From an uncultured Collinsella sp. (GTDB lineage: Bacteria > Actinomycetota > Coriobacteriia > Coriobacteriales > Coriobacteriaceae), in contig CABUTN010000014.1 in NCBI GenBank assembly GCA_902494565.1, positions 1 to 40,995 of the forward strand: a DNA stretch of 40,995 bases. The letters are read 5' to 3'. Below, one piece after another: positions 1 to 8,587 of the stretch. The position numbers were made by a program, and so were the translations under genes. Position 1 is the stretch's first letter. The number at the start of each line of letters is the position of its first letter. Below the pieces are notes generated by a model, which worked only from the letters and a program-made list of their open reading frames with translations, ran no database searches and had not been told where the DNA came from.

Positions 1-403
1 AGCCGATAGCGGTCGCCACCTCGGCAATCTTCACCGATAGCAGCTCGCGGCGCGCCGGCGTGAGCTTTTTGGAATCGTTGATGCCCCAGATGCGCGGCTC
101 CATCGGAAGGCACACGGCGCACACCGTCAAAGGACCCGCTACCGAGCCACGGCCCACCTCGTCGACGCCCACGACCACACCATCACCGCCGAGCTCATGC
201 ATAAGCTCGTACATGCCGTTGACGCGCTCGCGCTCGGCAAGCTCCTTGGCATGGCGCTTTAGGGCACGCTCGCAAGCCTTGATCACCTGCTGGCGCGGAT
301 CCTCGCGATAATGCTCCACGAAGGCGGGAATCTCCTCAAACGTGGCGCTCGCCAACTCACCGGCAACCTGCGACGCCGAAACCGAGCTCGTCATATTGGC
401 CAT
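1..403 (-). CDS. rnhB: Ribonuclease HII (3' part cut by window edge)
   Basis: RNase HII removes RNA from RNA-DNA hybrids, including single misincorporated ribonucleotides. Translating the minus strand from the ATG at 403 gives an N-terminal extension of about 65 residues rich in Glu/Arg. It is followed by GVDEVGRGSVAGPLTVCAV, the type II RNase H signature carrying the first catalytic Asp-Glu pair (DEVGRG). The conserved region NDSKKLTPARR follows. The start is preceded by AGGAGGG at good spacing. The reading frame is open to the window edge, so the later catalytic Asp residues are outside. It lies downstream of rplS on the same strand, a common order, but a strong terminator separates the two. 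Confidence is high from the motif. Confidence 0.93.
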   Translation of the reverse strand, partial: MANMTSSVSASQVAGELASATFEEIPAFVEHYREDPRQQVIKACERALKRHAKELAERERVNGMYELMHELGGDGVVVGVDEVGRGSVAGPLTVCAVCLPMEPRIWGINDSKKLTPARRELLSVKIAEVATAIG

Positions 404-430
404 ACCAGGCCCTCCTTGCATGCAAATCAG

Positions 431-463
431 ATAAAAAGAAGGGCCACCCGAAGGTGACCCTTG
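431..463 (-). terminator. Rho-independent terminator after rplS
   Basis: On the minus strand a 10-bp stem (AAGGGTCACC / GGTGGCCCTT, one G-U pair) closes a TTCG tetraloop and is followed by CTTTTTATC. It lies about 35 nt past the rplS stop and about 30 nt before the rnhB start, so it should end or reduce the rplS transcript before rnhB. Confidence 0.9.
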
Positions 464-496
464 TGTCCAAATGAGTGGACAGACGCTGCGATCTTC

Positions 497-838
497 TTAG
501 CGCTTCTCGGGGATGCGAGCAGCCTTGCCCACCTTGTCGCGGAGGTAGTACAGCTTGGCGCGACGGACGCGACCATGACGGACGACCTCGAGCTTGGCGA
601 TCTTGGGGCTGTGAAGCGGGAAGGTACGCTCAACACCGACACCGAAGGAAATCTTGCGGACGGTGAAGGTCTCACGGGCACCGGCACCGGCCATGCGGAT
701 GACGTCACCCTGGAAAACCTGGATACGCTCGCGGTCGCCTTCCTTAATGCGGTAGTGAACCTTGACGTTGTCGGCAACGCGGACCTGCGGGATGTCCTCG
801 CGGATCTGCTGACGCTCGATTGCGCGGATGTAATCCAT
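497..838 (-). CDS. rplS: 50S ribosomal protein L19
   Basis: L19 sits at the 30S-50S interface of the ribosome. The 113-residue product begins MDYIRAIERQQIREDIP and contains VFQGDVIRMAGAGARETFTVRKISFGVGVERTFPLHSP in separate conserved stretches typical of the family, ending in a basic tail. I chose the ATG at 838 because TAAGGA sits 7 nt upstream. An in-frame TTG two codons earlier (844) would lie almost on top of that Shine-Dalgarno. A clear promoter and a leader hairpin precede the gene and a terminator follows it, so it looks like its own transcription unit. In many bacteria it follows trmD directly, whereas here four unrelated genes intervene. Confidence 0.97.
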   Translation of the reverse strand: MDYIRAIERQQIREDIPQVRVADNVKVHYRIKEGDRERIQVFQGDVIRMAGAGARETFTVRKISFGVGVERTFPLHSPKIAKLEVVRHGRVRRAKLYYLRDKVGKAARIPEKR

Positions 839-862
839 GTGCAATTCCTTACTCTTCTAGAG

Positions 863-886
863 GTGCCGTACCACCTTGGCCGGCAC
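863..886 (-). promoter_or_regulatory. Leader hairpin in the rplS 5' UTR
   Basis: The rplS leader contains GTGCCG...CGGCAC, a perfect 6-bp inverted repeat with a 12-nt purine-rich loop. It lies between the predicted promoter and the ribosome binding site. Ribosomal protein genes are often autoregulated through such leaders, and L19 leader motifs are known in Firmicutes. Assigning that role here is inference. Confidence 0.4.
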
Positions 887-907
887 GTAGTTGAACAAAC
901 GTATTCG

Positions 908-935
908 AGTATACACGCGCGGGTTTCTGCTGCAA
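908..935 (-). promoter_or_regulatory. Promoter of rplS
   Basis: On the minus strand TTGCAG (-35, 930-935) and TATACT (-10, 908-913) are separated by 16 bp, close to the housekeeping sigma consensus. Predicted transcription starts about 60 nt upstream of the rplS ATG. It lies just beyond the likely ppdK terminator. Confidence 0.7.
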
Positions 936-954
936 GAACAATTTTTTACGCAGA

Positions 955-1007
955 CAAAAAGACAAAACCCGCACACGACAACCGCCCGCCTCACGAATGA
1001 GACGGGC
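955..1007 (-). terminator. Probable terminator after ppdK
   Basis: A 10-bp stem at 984-1007 (GCCCGTCTCA / TGAGGCGGGC with a TTCG loop) is followed on the minus strand by GTTTTGTCTTTTTG. The U-rich stretch starts about 19 nt after the stem, which is later than usual. A second GC-rich inverted repeat (around 1020-1042) lies between the ppdK stop and this hairpin. Its position before the rplS promoter fits a terminator role. Confidence 0.5.
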
Positions 1008-1048
1008 AGCATGAAGGGGGGCTACGCTAGGCGCCTAAGCCCAAAACG

Positions 1049-3799
1049 TTAGGAGGAACGCTTGGCCTCGAGCTTGGCCTGAGCGGCAGCCAGGCGCGCG
1101 AGGGGCACGCGATAAGGCGAGCAGGACACGTAGTCCACATCGGCCACGTTAAACAGGCCCTTGATGGACTTGGGGTCGCCGCCGTGCTCGCCGCACACGC
1201 CAAAGTGCATGCCGGGATTGGTGGCGCGGCCCTTCTCGACGGCCATGCGCACCAGCTCGAGTACTGCCGTATCGATGGTCTCGAAGGGGTTGTCCTTCAG
1301 AATCTTCTTATGCATGTACAGCGGGATGAACTTGGCCTCGGCATCGTCACGAGAGAAGCCGAAGGTCGTCTGGGTGAGGTCGTTGGTGCCAAAGCAGAAG
1401 AAGTCGGCGTGCTGCGCGATCTCGTCGGCGACCATACAGGCGCGCGGCAGCTCGAGCATCGTGCCCACGGGAATATTGAGCTCGACGCCTTCCTCGGCGG
1501 AAACCTCGGCGATCACGCGCTCGATGACCTCGCGGGTCTGGACGTGCTCGGCCGTGATGGAAACGAGTGGAACCATGATCTCGGGGCGCGAGTCGACGCC
1601 CTCCTTGATAAGGCGGGCAGCAGCCGTAGCGACAGCACGAACCTGCATGAGCGGCAGATCGCTAAAGACGACGGACAGGCGCACACCGCGCAGGCCGAGC
1701 ATCGGGTTGGACTCGACCATGCCGTCGATACGGCGCAGGCGGGCGCGCAGAGCGGCGAGCTCTTCCTCGCTCGCGCCAGCGGCCTCCTTCTTGGTGATGG
1801 CGACCTCGAGCTCACGCGGATTATCCAGGAACTCATGAAGCGGCGGATCAAGCAGGCGAACGACCACATCGCGACCGGACATGGTCTTGAACATCGCCAG
1901 GAAGTCCTCGGTCTGAACCTTGAGCAGGTCGGCCAGGGCCTGCTGCTTCACGGTCTCATCGTCAGACAGGATAAAGCTCTGGATGATGTTCTTGCGGTCA
2001 CCCAGGAACATATGCTCGGTGCGGCACAGGCCAATGGCCTCGGCGCCAAACTCGAGGGCAAGCGCGGCATCCTCGGGGTTGTCGGCGTTGACGCGCACAT
2101 GATTGGCGTGACCGCCGGTCTCGTCCAGACGAATCTCGTCGGCCCAGGACAGGATGGTGTCCAGGTCGCCGGTGAGCTCGGCCGAAACCAGATCAACGGC
2201 GCCGTCGACGACGATACCCTGGGTGCCGTCGATGGAGATGACATCGCCTTCGTGCAGCACACGATCGCTGCCTTCGATGCGTACGACCTTCTCGGTGGCG
2301 TCGATGTGGAAGCGCTCGACGCCGCAGACGCAGGGTGTGCCCATACCGCGAGCGATAACGGCGGCATGGCTCGTCTTGCCACCGTGGCTGGTCAGGATAC
2401 CCTCGGCGGCGACCATGCCCTTCAGGTCATCGGGGTTGGTCTCCCAGCGAACCAGAATGACCTTGTGGCCCTCGTTGGCGCGCGCGACGGCATCGTCGCT
2501 CGAGAACACGATCTCGCCCACGGCGGCACCAGGGCTGGCGTTTAGACCACTGGCCAGGGCCTCGTACTTTTTGGAGGCATCGAACTGCGGATGCAGGAGC
2601 TGGTCGAGCTGCGCGGGATCGATACGGCTCACGGCCTCCTCGCGGGTAATCAGGCCCTCCTCGACCATTTCGATGGCGATACGCAGGGCGGCGGTGGCGG
2701 TGCGCTTGCCCACGCGCGTCTGGAGCATCCAGAGCTTGCCCTGCTCGATGGTGAACTCAATATCGCACATATCGCGGTAATGGTCCTCGAGCGTCAAGAA
2801 CACGCGCTCGAGCTCTTCACCAGCGGACTCGAGGCCCGGGGTGGTCTTGAGGTCGGCGATGGGCTCGGTGTTGCGGATACCGGCGACGACGTCCTCGCCC
2901 TGGGCGTTTACCAAAAAGTCACCGTAGAACTCCTTGGTGCCGTCGGCCGGGTTGCGCGTAAAGGCGACGCCGGTCGCAGAGGTCTCGCCCTTGTTGCCAA
3001 AGGCCATGGCCTGCACGTTGACGGCGGTGCCGAGCTCGTCGGAAATGCCATGCTGCTTGCGGTAGATGCAGGCGCGCTCGTTCATCCAGCTGCCAAAGAC
3101 GGCCTGGATGGCAAGGCGCAGCTGAAGCTCCGGATCATGTGGGAAGACGGGCTTGCCGTCCGCGACCTCGAGCTCGGGATACAGGGCGGCCTCGACGTTG
3201 TCGGAGAAGATGCTCTTAAAGGTCTCGACGAGCTCCTGCAGGTCCTCGGCCGAAAGCTCGGAATCGACGCGAACACCGGCGACCAGGCGGGCCTGGGTCA
3301 GGGCGTTCTCGAACAGGTCAGCATCAACACCCATAACGACGTTGGAGAACATCTGGATAAAGCGGCGGTAGCTATCCCAGGCAAAACGCGGATTTTGCGT
3401 CTGGGCGATGAGCCCCTGAACGGAGTCGTCGTTGAGGCCCAAGTTGAGGACCGTGTCCATCATACCGGGCATGGAAAATGGAGCGCCCGAGCGAACCGAC
3501 ACGAGCAGCGGATCATTGTCGTCACCGAGCTTCTTGCCACAGCGGGCCTCGAGGTCGGCCTCGGCGGCAACGATCTCATCGAGTGCGCCTTCGGGCCAGA
3601 CGTTGCCGGCACCGGAGTACTCGACGCAAGTCTGGCAGGTAATGGTAAAGCCACCGGGAACCGGCAGGCCGATGCGGCTCATCTCGGCAAGGTTTGCGCC
3701 CTTGCCGCCAAGCACGAAGTTCATGGACTTGTCGCCCTCAGTGACACAGGTGCCCTGGGCGTCGGTTCCAAAACGGTAAACCCTCTTGCAATCGCTCAC
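1049..3799 (-). CDS. ppdK: Pyruvate, phosphate dikinase
   Basis: PPDK interconverts pyruvate + ATP + Pi and PEP + AMP + PPi in the cytosol. In anaerobes it serves gluconeogenesis or PPi-linked glycolysis. The 916-residue length is that of the full enzyme. The N-terminal nucleotide-binding domain contains LGGKGANLAEMSRIGLPVPGG in pieces. The central swivelling phosphohistidine domain has GILTSHGGKTSHAAVIARG with the catalytic His around residue 455. The C-terminal PEP/pyruvate TIM barrel contains LCRTEHMF, GLRGVRLS, FGTNDLTQTTFG and the active-site Cys region GVCGEHGGDP. The start is GTG at 3799 behind GGAAGGGGAAG. The Thr next to the catalytic His (KTSHA) is the usual target of the neighbouring regulatory protein. 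Expression is probably separate from ppsR because about 250 bp with repeated GGTAAA motifs lies between them. Confidence 0.97.
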   Translation of the reverse strand: MSDCKRVYRFGTDAQGTCVTEGDKSMNFVLGGKGANLAEMSRIGLPVPGGFTITCQTCVEYSGAGNVWPEGALDEIVAAEADLEARCGKKLGDDNDPLLVSVRSGAPFSMPGMMDTVLNLGLNDDSVQGLIAQTQNPRFAWDSYRRFIQMFSNVVMGVDADLFENALTQARLVAGVRVDSELSAEDLQELVETFKSIFSDNVEAALYPELEVADGKPVFPHDPELQLRLAIQAVFGSWMNERACIYRKQHGISDELGTAVNVQAMAFGNKGETSATGVAFTRNPADGTKEFYGDFLVNAQGEDVVAGIRNTEPIADLKTTPGLESAGEELERVFLTLEDHYRDMCDIEFTIEQGKLWMLQTRVGKRTATAALRIAIEMVEEGLITREEAVSRIDPAQLDQLLHPQFDASKKYEALASGLNASPGAAVGEIVFSSDDAVARANEGHKVILVRWETNPDDLKGMVAAEGILTSHGGKTSHAAVIARGMGTPCVCGVERFHIDATEKVVRIEGSDRVLHEGDVISIDGTQGIVVDGAVDLVSAELTGDLDTILSWADEIRLDETGGHANHVRVNADNPEDAALALEFGAEAIGLCRTEHMFLGDRKNIIQSFILSDDETVKQQALADLLKVQTEDFLAMFKTMSGRDVVVRLLDPPLHEFLDNPRELEVAITKKEAAGASEEELAALRARLRRIDGMVESNPMLGLRGVRLSVVFSDLPLMQVRAVATAAARLIKEGVDSRPEIMVPLVSITAEHVQTREVIERVIAEVSAEEGVELNIPVGTMLELPRACMVADEIAQHADFFCFGTNDLTQTTFGFSRDDAEAKFIPLYMHKKILKDNPFETIDTAVLELVRMAVEKGRATNPGMHFGVCGEHGGDPKSIKGLFNVADVDYVSCSPYRVPLARLAAAQAKLEAKRSS

Positions 3800-3921
3800 G
3801 ATACTTCCCCTTCCATGCGCTTACGCGCACGACCGTGGTAACGAATCGACCCGCCGGATGCGGGCCGTGAGGGAACTATACGGCCGGATTTGAACGGGCT
3901 TGAGCAGAGGATACGCGGTTT

Positions 3922-3960
3922 GGTAAACGTGCTAAAACTGGCGGTAAACGGTAGGTAAAG
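3922..3960. repeat. Phased GGTAAA-type direct repeats upstream of ppdK
   Basis: On the plus strand GGTAAACG occurs at 3922-3929 and again at 3943-3950, exactly 21 bp apart. A related GCTAAAAC sits at 3931 and GGTAAAG at 3954. The copies are therefore spaced roughly one or two helical turns apart. They lie 120-160 bp upstream of the ppdK start in the ppsR-ppdK intergenic region. This could be a regulator binding array, but no known operator was recognised. Confidence 0.4.
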
Positions 3961-4049
3961 TTGGTTGCCTTATGAAGATACCAACACAATAAAAAAGCAG
4001 GTCAGATGCGATGTTTTTGCTAAATCGCTTTATCAAAATGCTACTAATA

Positions 4050-4916
4050 TTAGGCGCGGCGGGTGGCTCGGCGGGCGCGAGCTTCTTGGATTTCCTCCAA
4101 GTGGCTAATGATCTCGGCAGCGCTTTCCTCGATGGCCTTGCCGTCGGTACGCACCACAAAGCAGCCTAGGCGCTTCATGAGGGCACGAGCTTCCTCGAGC
4201 TCGCTGCGCACGCTCTCGGGCTCGGCATAGGAGCCGGCAACGGCACGAGCGTAGTCATCACCCAAGCGGCTATCGCGAATTTCGGAAATCACATCGACGG
4301 TCGAAATCAGGCCGAACAGGCGCATCGGGTCAACCCCGTAAATCGACCTCGGCGGCTCCATGCCATGGGCCAACGGAACATTGGCAACCTTGTAACCTTG
4401 ATAGGCCAGATACATCGACAGCGGCGTCTTGGACGTGCGCGATACGCCCAGCAGCACGATATCGGCACCTGACAGATCGTCGCAACCGCGCCCATCATCG
4501 TGCTCAACGAAATACTCCATGGCCTCGATGCGATGGAAGTAGCGGTCATCGGTCTTGTGAATCACGCCGGCAACGCCCTTGGGCGGCACACCGATAAGCG
4601 ACGATAGCACGGCGAGCGTCGGGCCGATCAGGTCGACTGAACGAATATGCAGCATGCCCAGGTAATCGAGCACACGGGCGCGAAGCGCCGGATCGACAAT
4701 GGTGTGGAACACGGCAATATCGCGATGGTCCGCATCAACGCGCGGGCCCACAAACGACTTAACCTGCTCCACCGAGTTCACCTTGGGCAGGCGCAACAAA
4801 CGAAAAGCCCCTTCATCAAATTGCCCGGACGCCGCAAGCACCACCTCACAAGCGGTATCACCGAGCGAGTCGGAGATAACGATAACGGTGGGACGAGCGG
4901 TGACCGGGCAATCCAT
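4050..4916 (-). CDS. ppsR: PPDK regulatory protein (kinase/pyrophosphorylase, DUF299)
   Basis: This family inactivates PPDK or PEP synthase by ADP-dependent phosphorylation of a Thr beside the catalytic His. It reactivates the enzyme by Pi-dependent dephosphorylation that releases PPi. The 288-residue protein starts with a segment containing VIVISDSLGDTACEV, the family N-terminus. It carries the P-loop-like GVSRTSKTPLSMYLA around residues 157-171, and has the conserved SEIRDSRLG region and a basic C-terminus (RARRATRRA). Its gene directly precedes ppdK, so PPDK is the expected target rather than PEP synthase. It follows glyS by 34 nt with AAGGAG before the ATG, so it is probably cotranscribed with glyQS. 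Confidence 0.93.
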   Translation of the reverse strand: MDCPVTARPTVIVISDSLGDTACEVVLAASGQFDEGAFRLLRLPKVNSVEQVKSFVGPRVDADHRDIAVFHTIVDPALRARVLDYLGMLHIRSVDLIGPTLAVLSSLIGVPPKGVAGVIHKTDDRYFHRIEAMEYFVEHDDGRGCDDLSGADIVLLGVSRTSKTPLSMYLAYQGYKVANVPLAHGMEPPRSIYGVDPMRLFGLISTVDVISEIRDSRLGDDYARAVAGSYAEPESVRSELEEARALMKRLGCFVVRTDGKAIEESAAEIISHLEEIQEARARRATRRA

Positions 4917-4950
4917 GCGGGGCTCCTTTTGCGCTTACGCGCAGGCTGGC

Positions 4951-7047
4951 TTACTTTTTACGAGCAAGCTCACCGATGTTGGCGATGCCGGAGAAAACGG
5001 CCTCGAAGCGGTTGAGCAGCTTAAGGCGATTATCGCGGAGCTGCTCGTCCTTGTCCATGACCATGACCTCGTCGAAGAAACGGTCGATGGGCGCGCGCAG
5101 GGCGGCGAGGGCAGCAAATGCGGCCGGATAATCCTCGGTAGCAAGGGCGGCATCGACAGCGGTCTGAGCAGCCTCGGAGGCGTCGGCGAGCGCAAGCTCG
5201 ACCTCGCCCATCAGGCTGCGGTCGTACTCCGCACCCAGCTCGGGCTTGGAGATGTGCGCGGCGCGGGCATAGGCGGTAGCCAGGTTGTCGAAGGTCTCGG
5301 CGTCGTTCTTGCGAGCCTCGTCGAGGGCGGCGCAACGGGCGAAGAAGACGGACGGGGCGATGATGTGCACCGCGGAGACGGCGGCAACGGTATCGGCCGG
5401 GATCTTTTCGTCGCGGGCCATGCTCACCAGGCGGCCATGGAAGAAGTCGCGAACCTGCTGGGCGACCTCGGCGGCGTCGAACTCAATGCCCTGCTCGCTA
5501 TAGAGCTCGAGGGCGAAGTCGATGAGCGACGTGGGGTCGATCGGCAGACGGTCGCGCAGAATGTTGATGATGCCGATAGCGGCACGACGCAGCGCGTAGG
5601 GGTCGGAGGAGCCGGTCGGGGGCTCGCCGATGGCAAAGATACCGGCGATGGTATCGAGCTTGTCGGCGCAGGCCACGATGCAGCCAGCGGTGCCCTCGGG
5701 CAGCTCGTCACCGGCAAAACGGGGACGATAATGATCGCGAATGGCGTGGGCGACCTCGTCGTTCTCCCCCATCGCGGTGGCGTAATAACCGCCCATCACG
5801 CCCTGCTGACTCGTGAACTCGACGACGGCGTTGGACACCAGGTCGGCCTTGCACAGGTGCGCGGCGCGAGCGGCATCGGCGGCCAGGTGAGCACCCAGAT
5901 GGGCCTCGCGAGCGATAGCGAGCGCGAGTTGCTCAATGCGCTCGGACTTGGCGAGCACGCTACCGAGCTTCTCCTGGAAGGCGACCTTGGCCAGACGCTC
6001 GCGGAACTCGTCGAGGGAGATCTTCAGGTCCTCCTCGTAGAAGAACTTGGCATCGTCCAGACGGGCGCGCACAACGCGCTCGTTGCCGTCGATCACGCGC
6101 TCGGCGTTCTCGGGCTTGCTGTTGGAAACGACCACGAACTCACGCGTGAGCTTGCCCTCGCCGTCATAGATCGGGAAGTAGCGCTGGTTGGTGAGCATGG
6201 ACTCGCAGATGATCTCGTGCGGGACCTTGAGGAACTCCTCATCGAAGGTACCGACGAGCACCGTCGGCCACTCGCAGAGGTTGATGACCTCCTCAAAGAC
6301 CTTCTTGGGCGTATCGACATGGCAGCCGGGACGGGCAGCCTCGACCTCGGCGATACCGGCGAGGATGGCCTCACGACGACGCTCGGCGGAAAGCACGCCG
6401 GCGTCCTCGAGCACCTGCTCGTAGACGGCGGGGCTGGCAACCACATGGTCGCCAGGGCCAAGTACGCGATGACCACGCGTGGTGTTGCCGCTCGTCACGT
6501 CGGCAAACGACACGGGCACAACATCCTCGCCCAAAAGGCAGCAGATCCAGCGGACCGGACGAACAAAGGTCGCATGCTCGTGACCCCAGCGCTGAGAGCG
6601 GTAGTTGGGCCACTGCAGGCCGGCGATGGTCTTCTCGCACAGAGCGGTCAAAATCGGCGTAGCCGGTGCGGAGGGAATGTTCTTCTCGGCGAACACATAC
6701 TCGCGACCGTCAGTGTCCTCGCGACGGACCAGGTCCTCGGCAGCCACACCGCACTTGCGGGCAAAGCCCTGGGCGGCCTTGGTAGCGTTACCGTCAGCGT
6801 CGAAGGCAATGTTGGCCGCGGGGCCACGCTTGACCTCGTGAACCTCATCGGTCGCAGTGGCGACGTTAGCCACGAGTGCAGCCAGGCGGCGCGGGCTCGA
6901 GATCACGCGGACCTCGCCGTGGGCCAGACCGGCCTCGTCGAGACCCTTGGCGATCATGGTGCCAAGCTGCTTGACGGCATTGTTCAGCGGTGCGGAGGGC
7001 ATTTCCTCCGTACCGATCTCAAACAGGAAATCCTTAGCGTCTGCCAT
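4951..7047 (-). CDS. glyS: Glycine--tRNA ligase beta subunit
   Basis: Beta subunit of the bacterial alpha2beta2-type glycyl-tRNA synthetase. It binds tRNA-Gly and completes the active enzyme with GlyQ. The 698-residue length is typical. The N-terminus FLFEIGTEEMPSAPL is diagnostic. Other conserved blocks include KRGPAANIAFD, WRPVRW-like FVRPVRWICCLLG, SMLTNQRYFP, KIPADT and the C-terminal anticodon-binding part with RLKLLNRFEAVF. The start codon lies 3 nt after the glyQ stop, and a GAGGTGG sequence inside the glyQ end serves as the ribosome binding site, so the two subunits are translationally coupled. Confidence 0.96.
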   Translation of the reverse strand: MADAKDFLFEIGTEEMPSAPLNNAVKQLGTMIAKGLDEAGLAHGEVRVISSPRRLAALVANVATATDEVHEVKRGPAANIAFDADGNATKAAQGFARKCGVAAEDLVRREDTDGREYVFAEKNIPSAPATPILTALCEKTIAGLQWPNYRSQRWGHEHATFVRPVRWICCLLGEDVVPVSFADVTSGNTTRGHRVLGPGDHVVASPAVYEQVLEDAGVLSAERRREAILAGIAEVEAARPGCHVDTPKKVFEEVINLCEWPTVLVGTFDEEFLKVPHEIICESMLTNQRYFPIYDGEGKLTREFVVVSNSKPENAERVIDGNERVVRARLDDAKFFYEEDLKISLDEFRERLAKVAFQEKLGSVLAKSERIEQLALAIAREAHLGAHLAADAARAAHLCKADLVSNAVVEFTSQQGVMGGYYATAMGENDEVAHAIRDHYRPRFAGDELPEGTAGCIVACADKLDTIAGIFAIGEPPTGSSDPYALRRAAIGIINILRDRLPIDPTSLIDFALELYSEQGIEFDAAEVAQQVRDFFHGRLVSMARDEKIPADTVAAVSAVHIIAPSVFFARCAALDEARKNDAETFDNLATAYARAAHISKPELGAEYDRSLMGEVELALADASEAAQTAVDAALATEDYPAAFAALAALRAPIDRFFDEVMVMDKDEQLRDNRLKLLNRFEAVFSGIANIGELARKK

Positions 7048-7050
7048 GGC

Positions 7051-7962
7051 TTACGCCACCTCGCCTTCCTGGTCGGCATTCTCGTTGACTCCGGCGACCT
7101 CGGCCATGTAGGCTTCGCAGCACGCCTTGGCGACGGCGCGGACGCGCAGGATGTAGTTGGCACGCTCGACCGCGGACAGGGCGCCGCGGGCATCGAGCAG
7201 GTTGAAAGCGTGGCTGCACTTCATGACGCAGTCGTACGCCGGCAGCGGCAGCTTGCGCTCCAGACAGGAGTGGCACTCGGCCTCGTAGTCGTCAAACTTC
7301 TGACGCATCATCTCGACGTTGGCGACCTCAAAGTTATAGGCACTGAACTCGCGCTCGTTCTCGAGGAACACGTCGCCATAGGTCATGGGCGTGCCGTCGG
7401 GCAGGTAGCTCCACACCAGGTCGTAGACCGAGTTAACGCCCTGGGCGTACATGGCGATACGCTCCAGGCCGTAGGTGATCTCGACGGGCACGGGGTCGAC
7501 CTCGATGCCGCCCACCTGCTGGAAGTACGTAAACTGCGTAACCTCCATGCCGTTGAGCCAGACCTCCCAGCCAAGGCCCCAGGCGCCGAGCGTCGGGCTC
7601 TCCCAGTCGTCCTCGACAAAGCGGACGTCATGGTCGTTGGGGTCCAGGCCAATGGCGGCCAGCGAACCCAGGTAGAGTTCTTGGGCGTTGACCGGTGAGG
7701 GCTTGATGAGCACCTGGAACTGATAGTAGTGCTGCATGCGGTTGGGGTTCTCGCCGTAGCGGCCGTCGGCGGGACGGCGGCAGGGCTGCGCATAGCAGGT
7801 GCGCCACTCGGCGGGACCGAGCGAGCGCAGCGTGGTCGCGGTATGGAAGGTACCGGCACCGACCTCGGAGTCATAGGGCTGCATAATGACGCAGCCCTGC
7901 TCGCCCCAGTACTGCTGGAGGCGCAGGATGATGTCTTGGAAGGAAAGCGATGAAGCGTTCAT
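7051..7962 (-). CDS. glyQ: Glycine--tRNA ligase alpha subunit
   Basis: Catalytic alpha subunit of heterotetrameric glycyl-tRNA synthetase. The 303-residue protein contains the family hallmarks LQQYWGEQGCVIMQPYD, GAGTFHTATTLRSLG, PSPVNAQELYLGSL and VEITYGLERIAMY. These correspond to class II aminoacyl-tRNA synthetase motifs. It opens the glyQ-glyS-ppsR run. The 59 nt upstream, between the lepB stop and this ATG, is too short for a T-box riboswitch, and no T-box conserved sequence is seen. Transcription may continue from lepB or start at a weak local promoter. Having split GlyQS rather than the single-chain enzyme is usual in many bacterial groups. Confidence 0.97.
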   Translation of the reverse strand: MNASSLSFQDIILRLQQYWGEQGCVIMQPYDSEVGAGTFHTATTLRSLGPAEWRTCYAQPCRRPADGRYGENPNRMQHYYQFQVLIKPSPVNAQELYLGSLAAIGLDPNDHDVRFVEDDWESPTLGAWGLGWEVWLNGMEVTQFTYFQQVGGIEVDPVPVEITYGLERIAMYAQGVNSVYDLVWSYLPDGTPMTYGDVFLENEREFSAYNFEVANVEMMRQKFDDYEAECHSCLERKLPLPAYDCVMKCSHAFNLLDARGALSAVERANYILRVRAVAKACCEAYMAEVAGVNENADQEGEVA

Positions 7963-8021
7963 GCCTCTAATATCCCCTCGTCGAAACGATTACACGGTTA
8001 GGTACTGTACTATAGCGGTTT

Positions 8022-8585
8022 TTAGTCGATAGCGCCGATGCGGTTGAGCGGCCAGTAGCGCACAAGCGCCACAGCGATCAAATCAGAGCGATCGACGGGA
8101 CCAAAGTAGCGTGAGTCGGCAGAGTTTTCGCGGTTGTCGCCCATCACCCACACGCACCCGTCGGGAACGGTGTAGGGATAGCTTACCTGAGCACCGGGCG
8201 CTTGGACCGAAAGTGGCCAGCTCATGCCCGTCGTATAGTCCTCATCGAGCGCTTGGCCGTCAACGACCACCTTGCCGTCCTGCAGGTCGACCGTCTGGCC
8301 GGCCGTGGCAATGACACGCTTGACAAGAACATCATGCTCGGAGGTGCCATCGGGGTTGTGAAACACCACGATATCGCCCTGCTTGACGGGCTGACCGAGC
8401 TCGAGGCTCACCTTTTGTGCCAGGATCTGGTCGCCAATCTCGATCGTGGACTCCATGGAGCCGGTGGGCACCACAAAGGGCTCGACCACAAACGAGCGAA
8501 TCAAGAAGGTGGCGACCAGTGCGATCGCGATGACCGCGATCCACTCAAAAGCGCCCCTCAACGCGGAATGCTGCGATGGAACCAT
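8022..8585 (-). CDS. lepB: Signal peptidase I
   Basis: Membrane serine protease that removes signal peptides from exported preproteins. The 187-residue protein has one N-terminal membrane segment (AVIAIALVATFLIRSFVV). It is followed by VPTGSMESTIEIGD with the nucleophilic Ser, VLVKRVIA with the general-base Lys, and GDNRENSADSRYFGPV, the family box E. I prefer the ATG at 8585, which has GAGGAG 5 nt upstream inside the trmD end. A GTG two codons earlier (8591) overlaps the trmD stop but would sit on the Shine-Dalgarno. A single TM and short length are as in Gram-positive SipS-type enzymes. Confidence 0.95.
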   Translation of the reverse strand: MVPSQHSALRGAFEWIAVIAIALVATFLIRSFVVEPFVVPTGSMESTIEIGDQILAQKVSLELGQPVKQGDIVVFHNPDGTSEHDVLVKRVIATAGQTVDLQDGKVVVDGQALDEDYTTGMSWPLSVQAPGAQVSYPYTVPDGCVWVMGDNRENSADSRYFGPVDRSDLIAVALVRYWPLNRIGAID

Positions 8586-8587
8586 TC

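Noticed and set aside
1184..3841. Long plus-strand open frames opposite ppdK (1184-2545, 2591-3841)
   Set aside because: Shadow frames of ppdK with typical mirrored composition. The real coding strand shows all PPDK motifs.
4699..7698. A 999-codon open frame on the plus strand opposite glyS and glyQ
   Set aside because: It is the complement of two clearly conserved genes and has repetitive low-complexity composition (Gly/Leu/Ala/Val/His-rich) from third-position GC bias. No domain or ribosome binding site supports it.
7963..8021. A T-box riboswitch upstream of glyQ
   Set aside because: Only 59 nt separate lepB and glyQ, which is too short for a T-box, and no T-box conserved sequence is seen.
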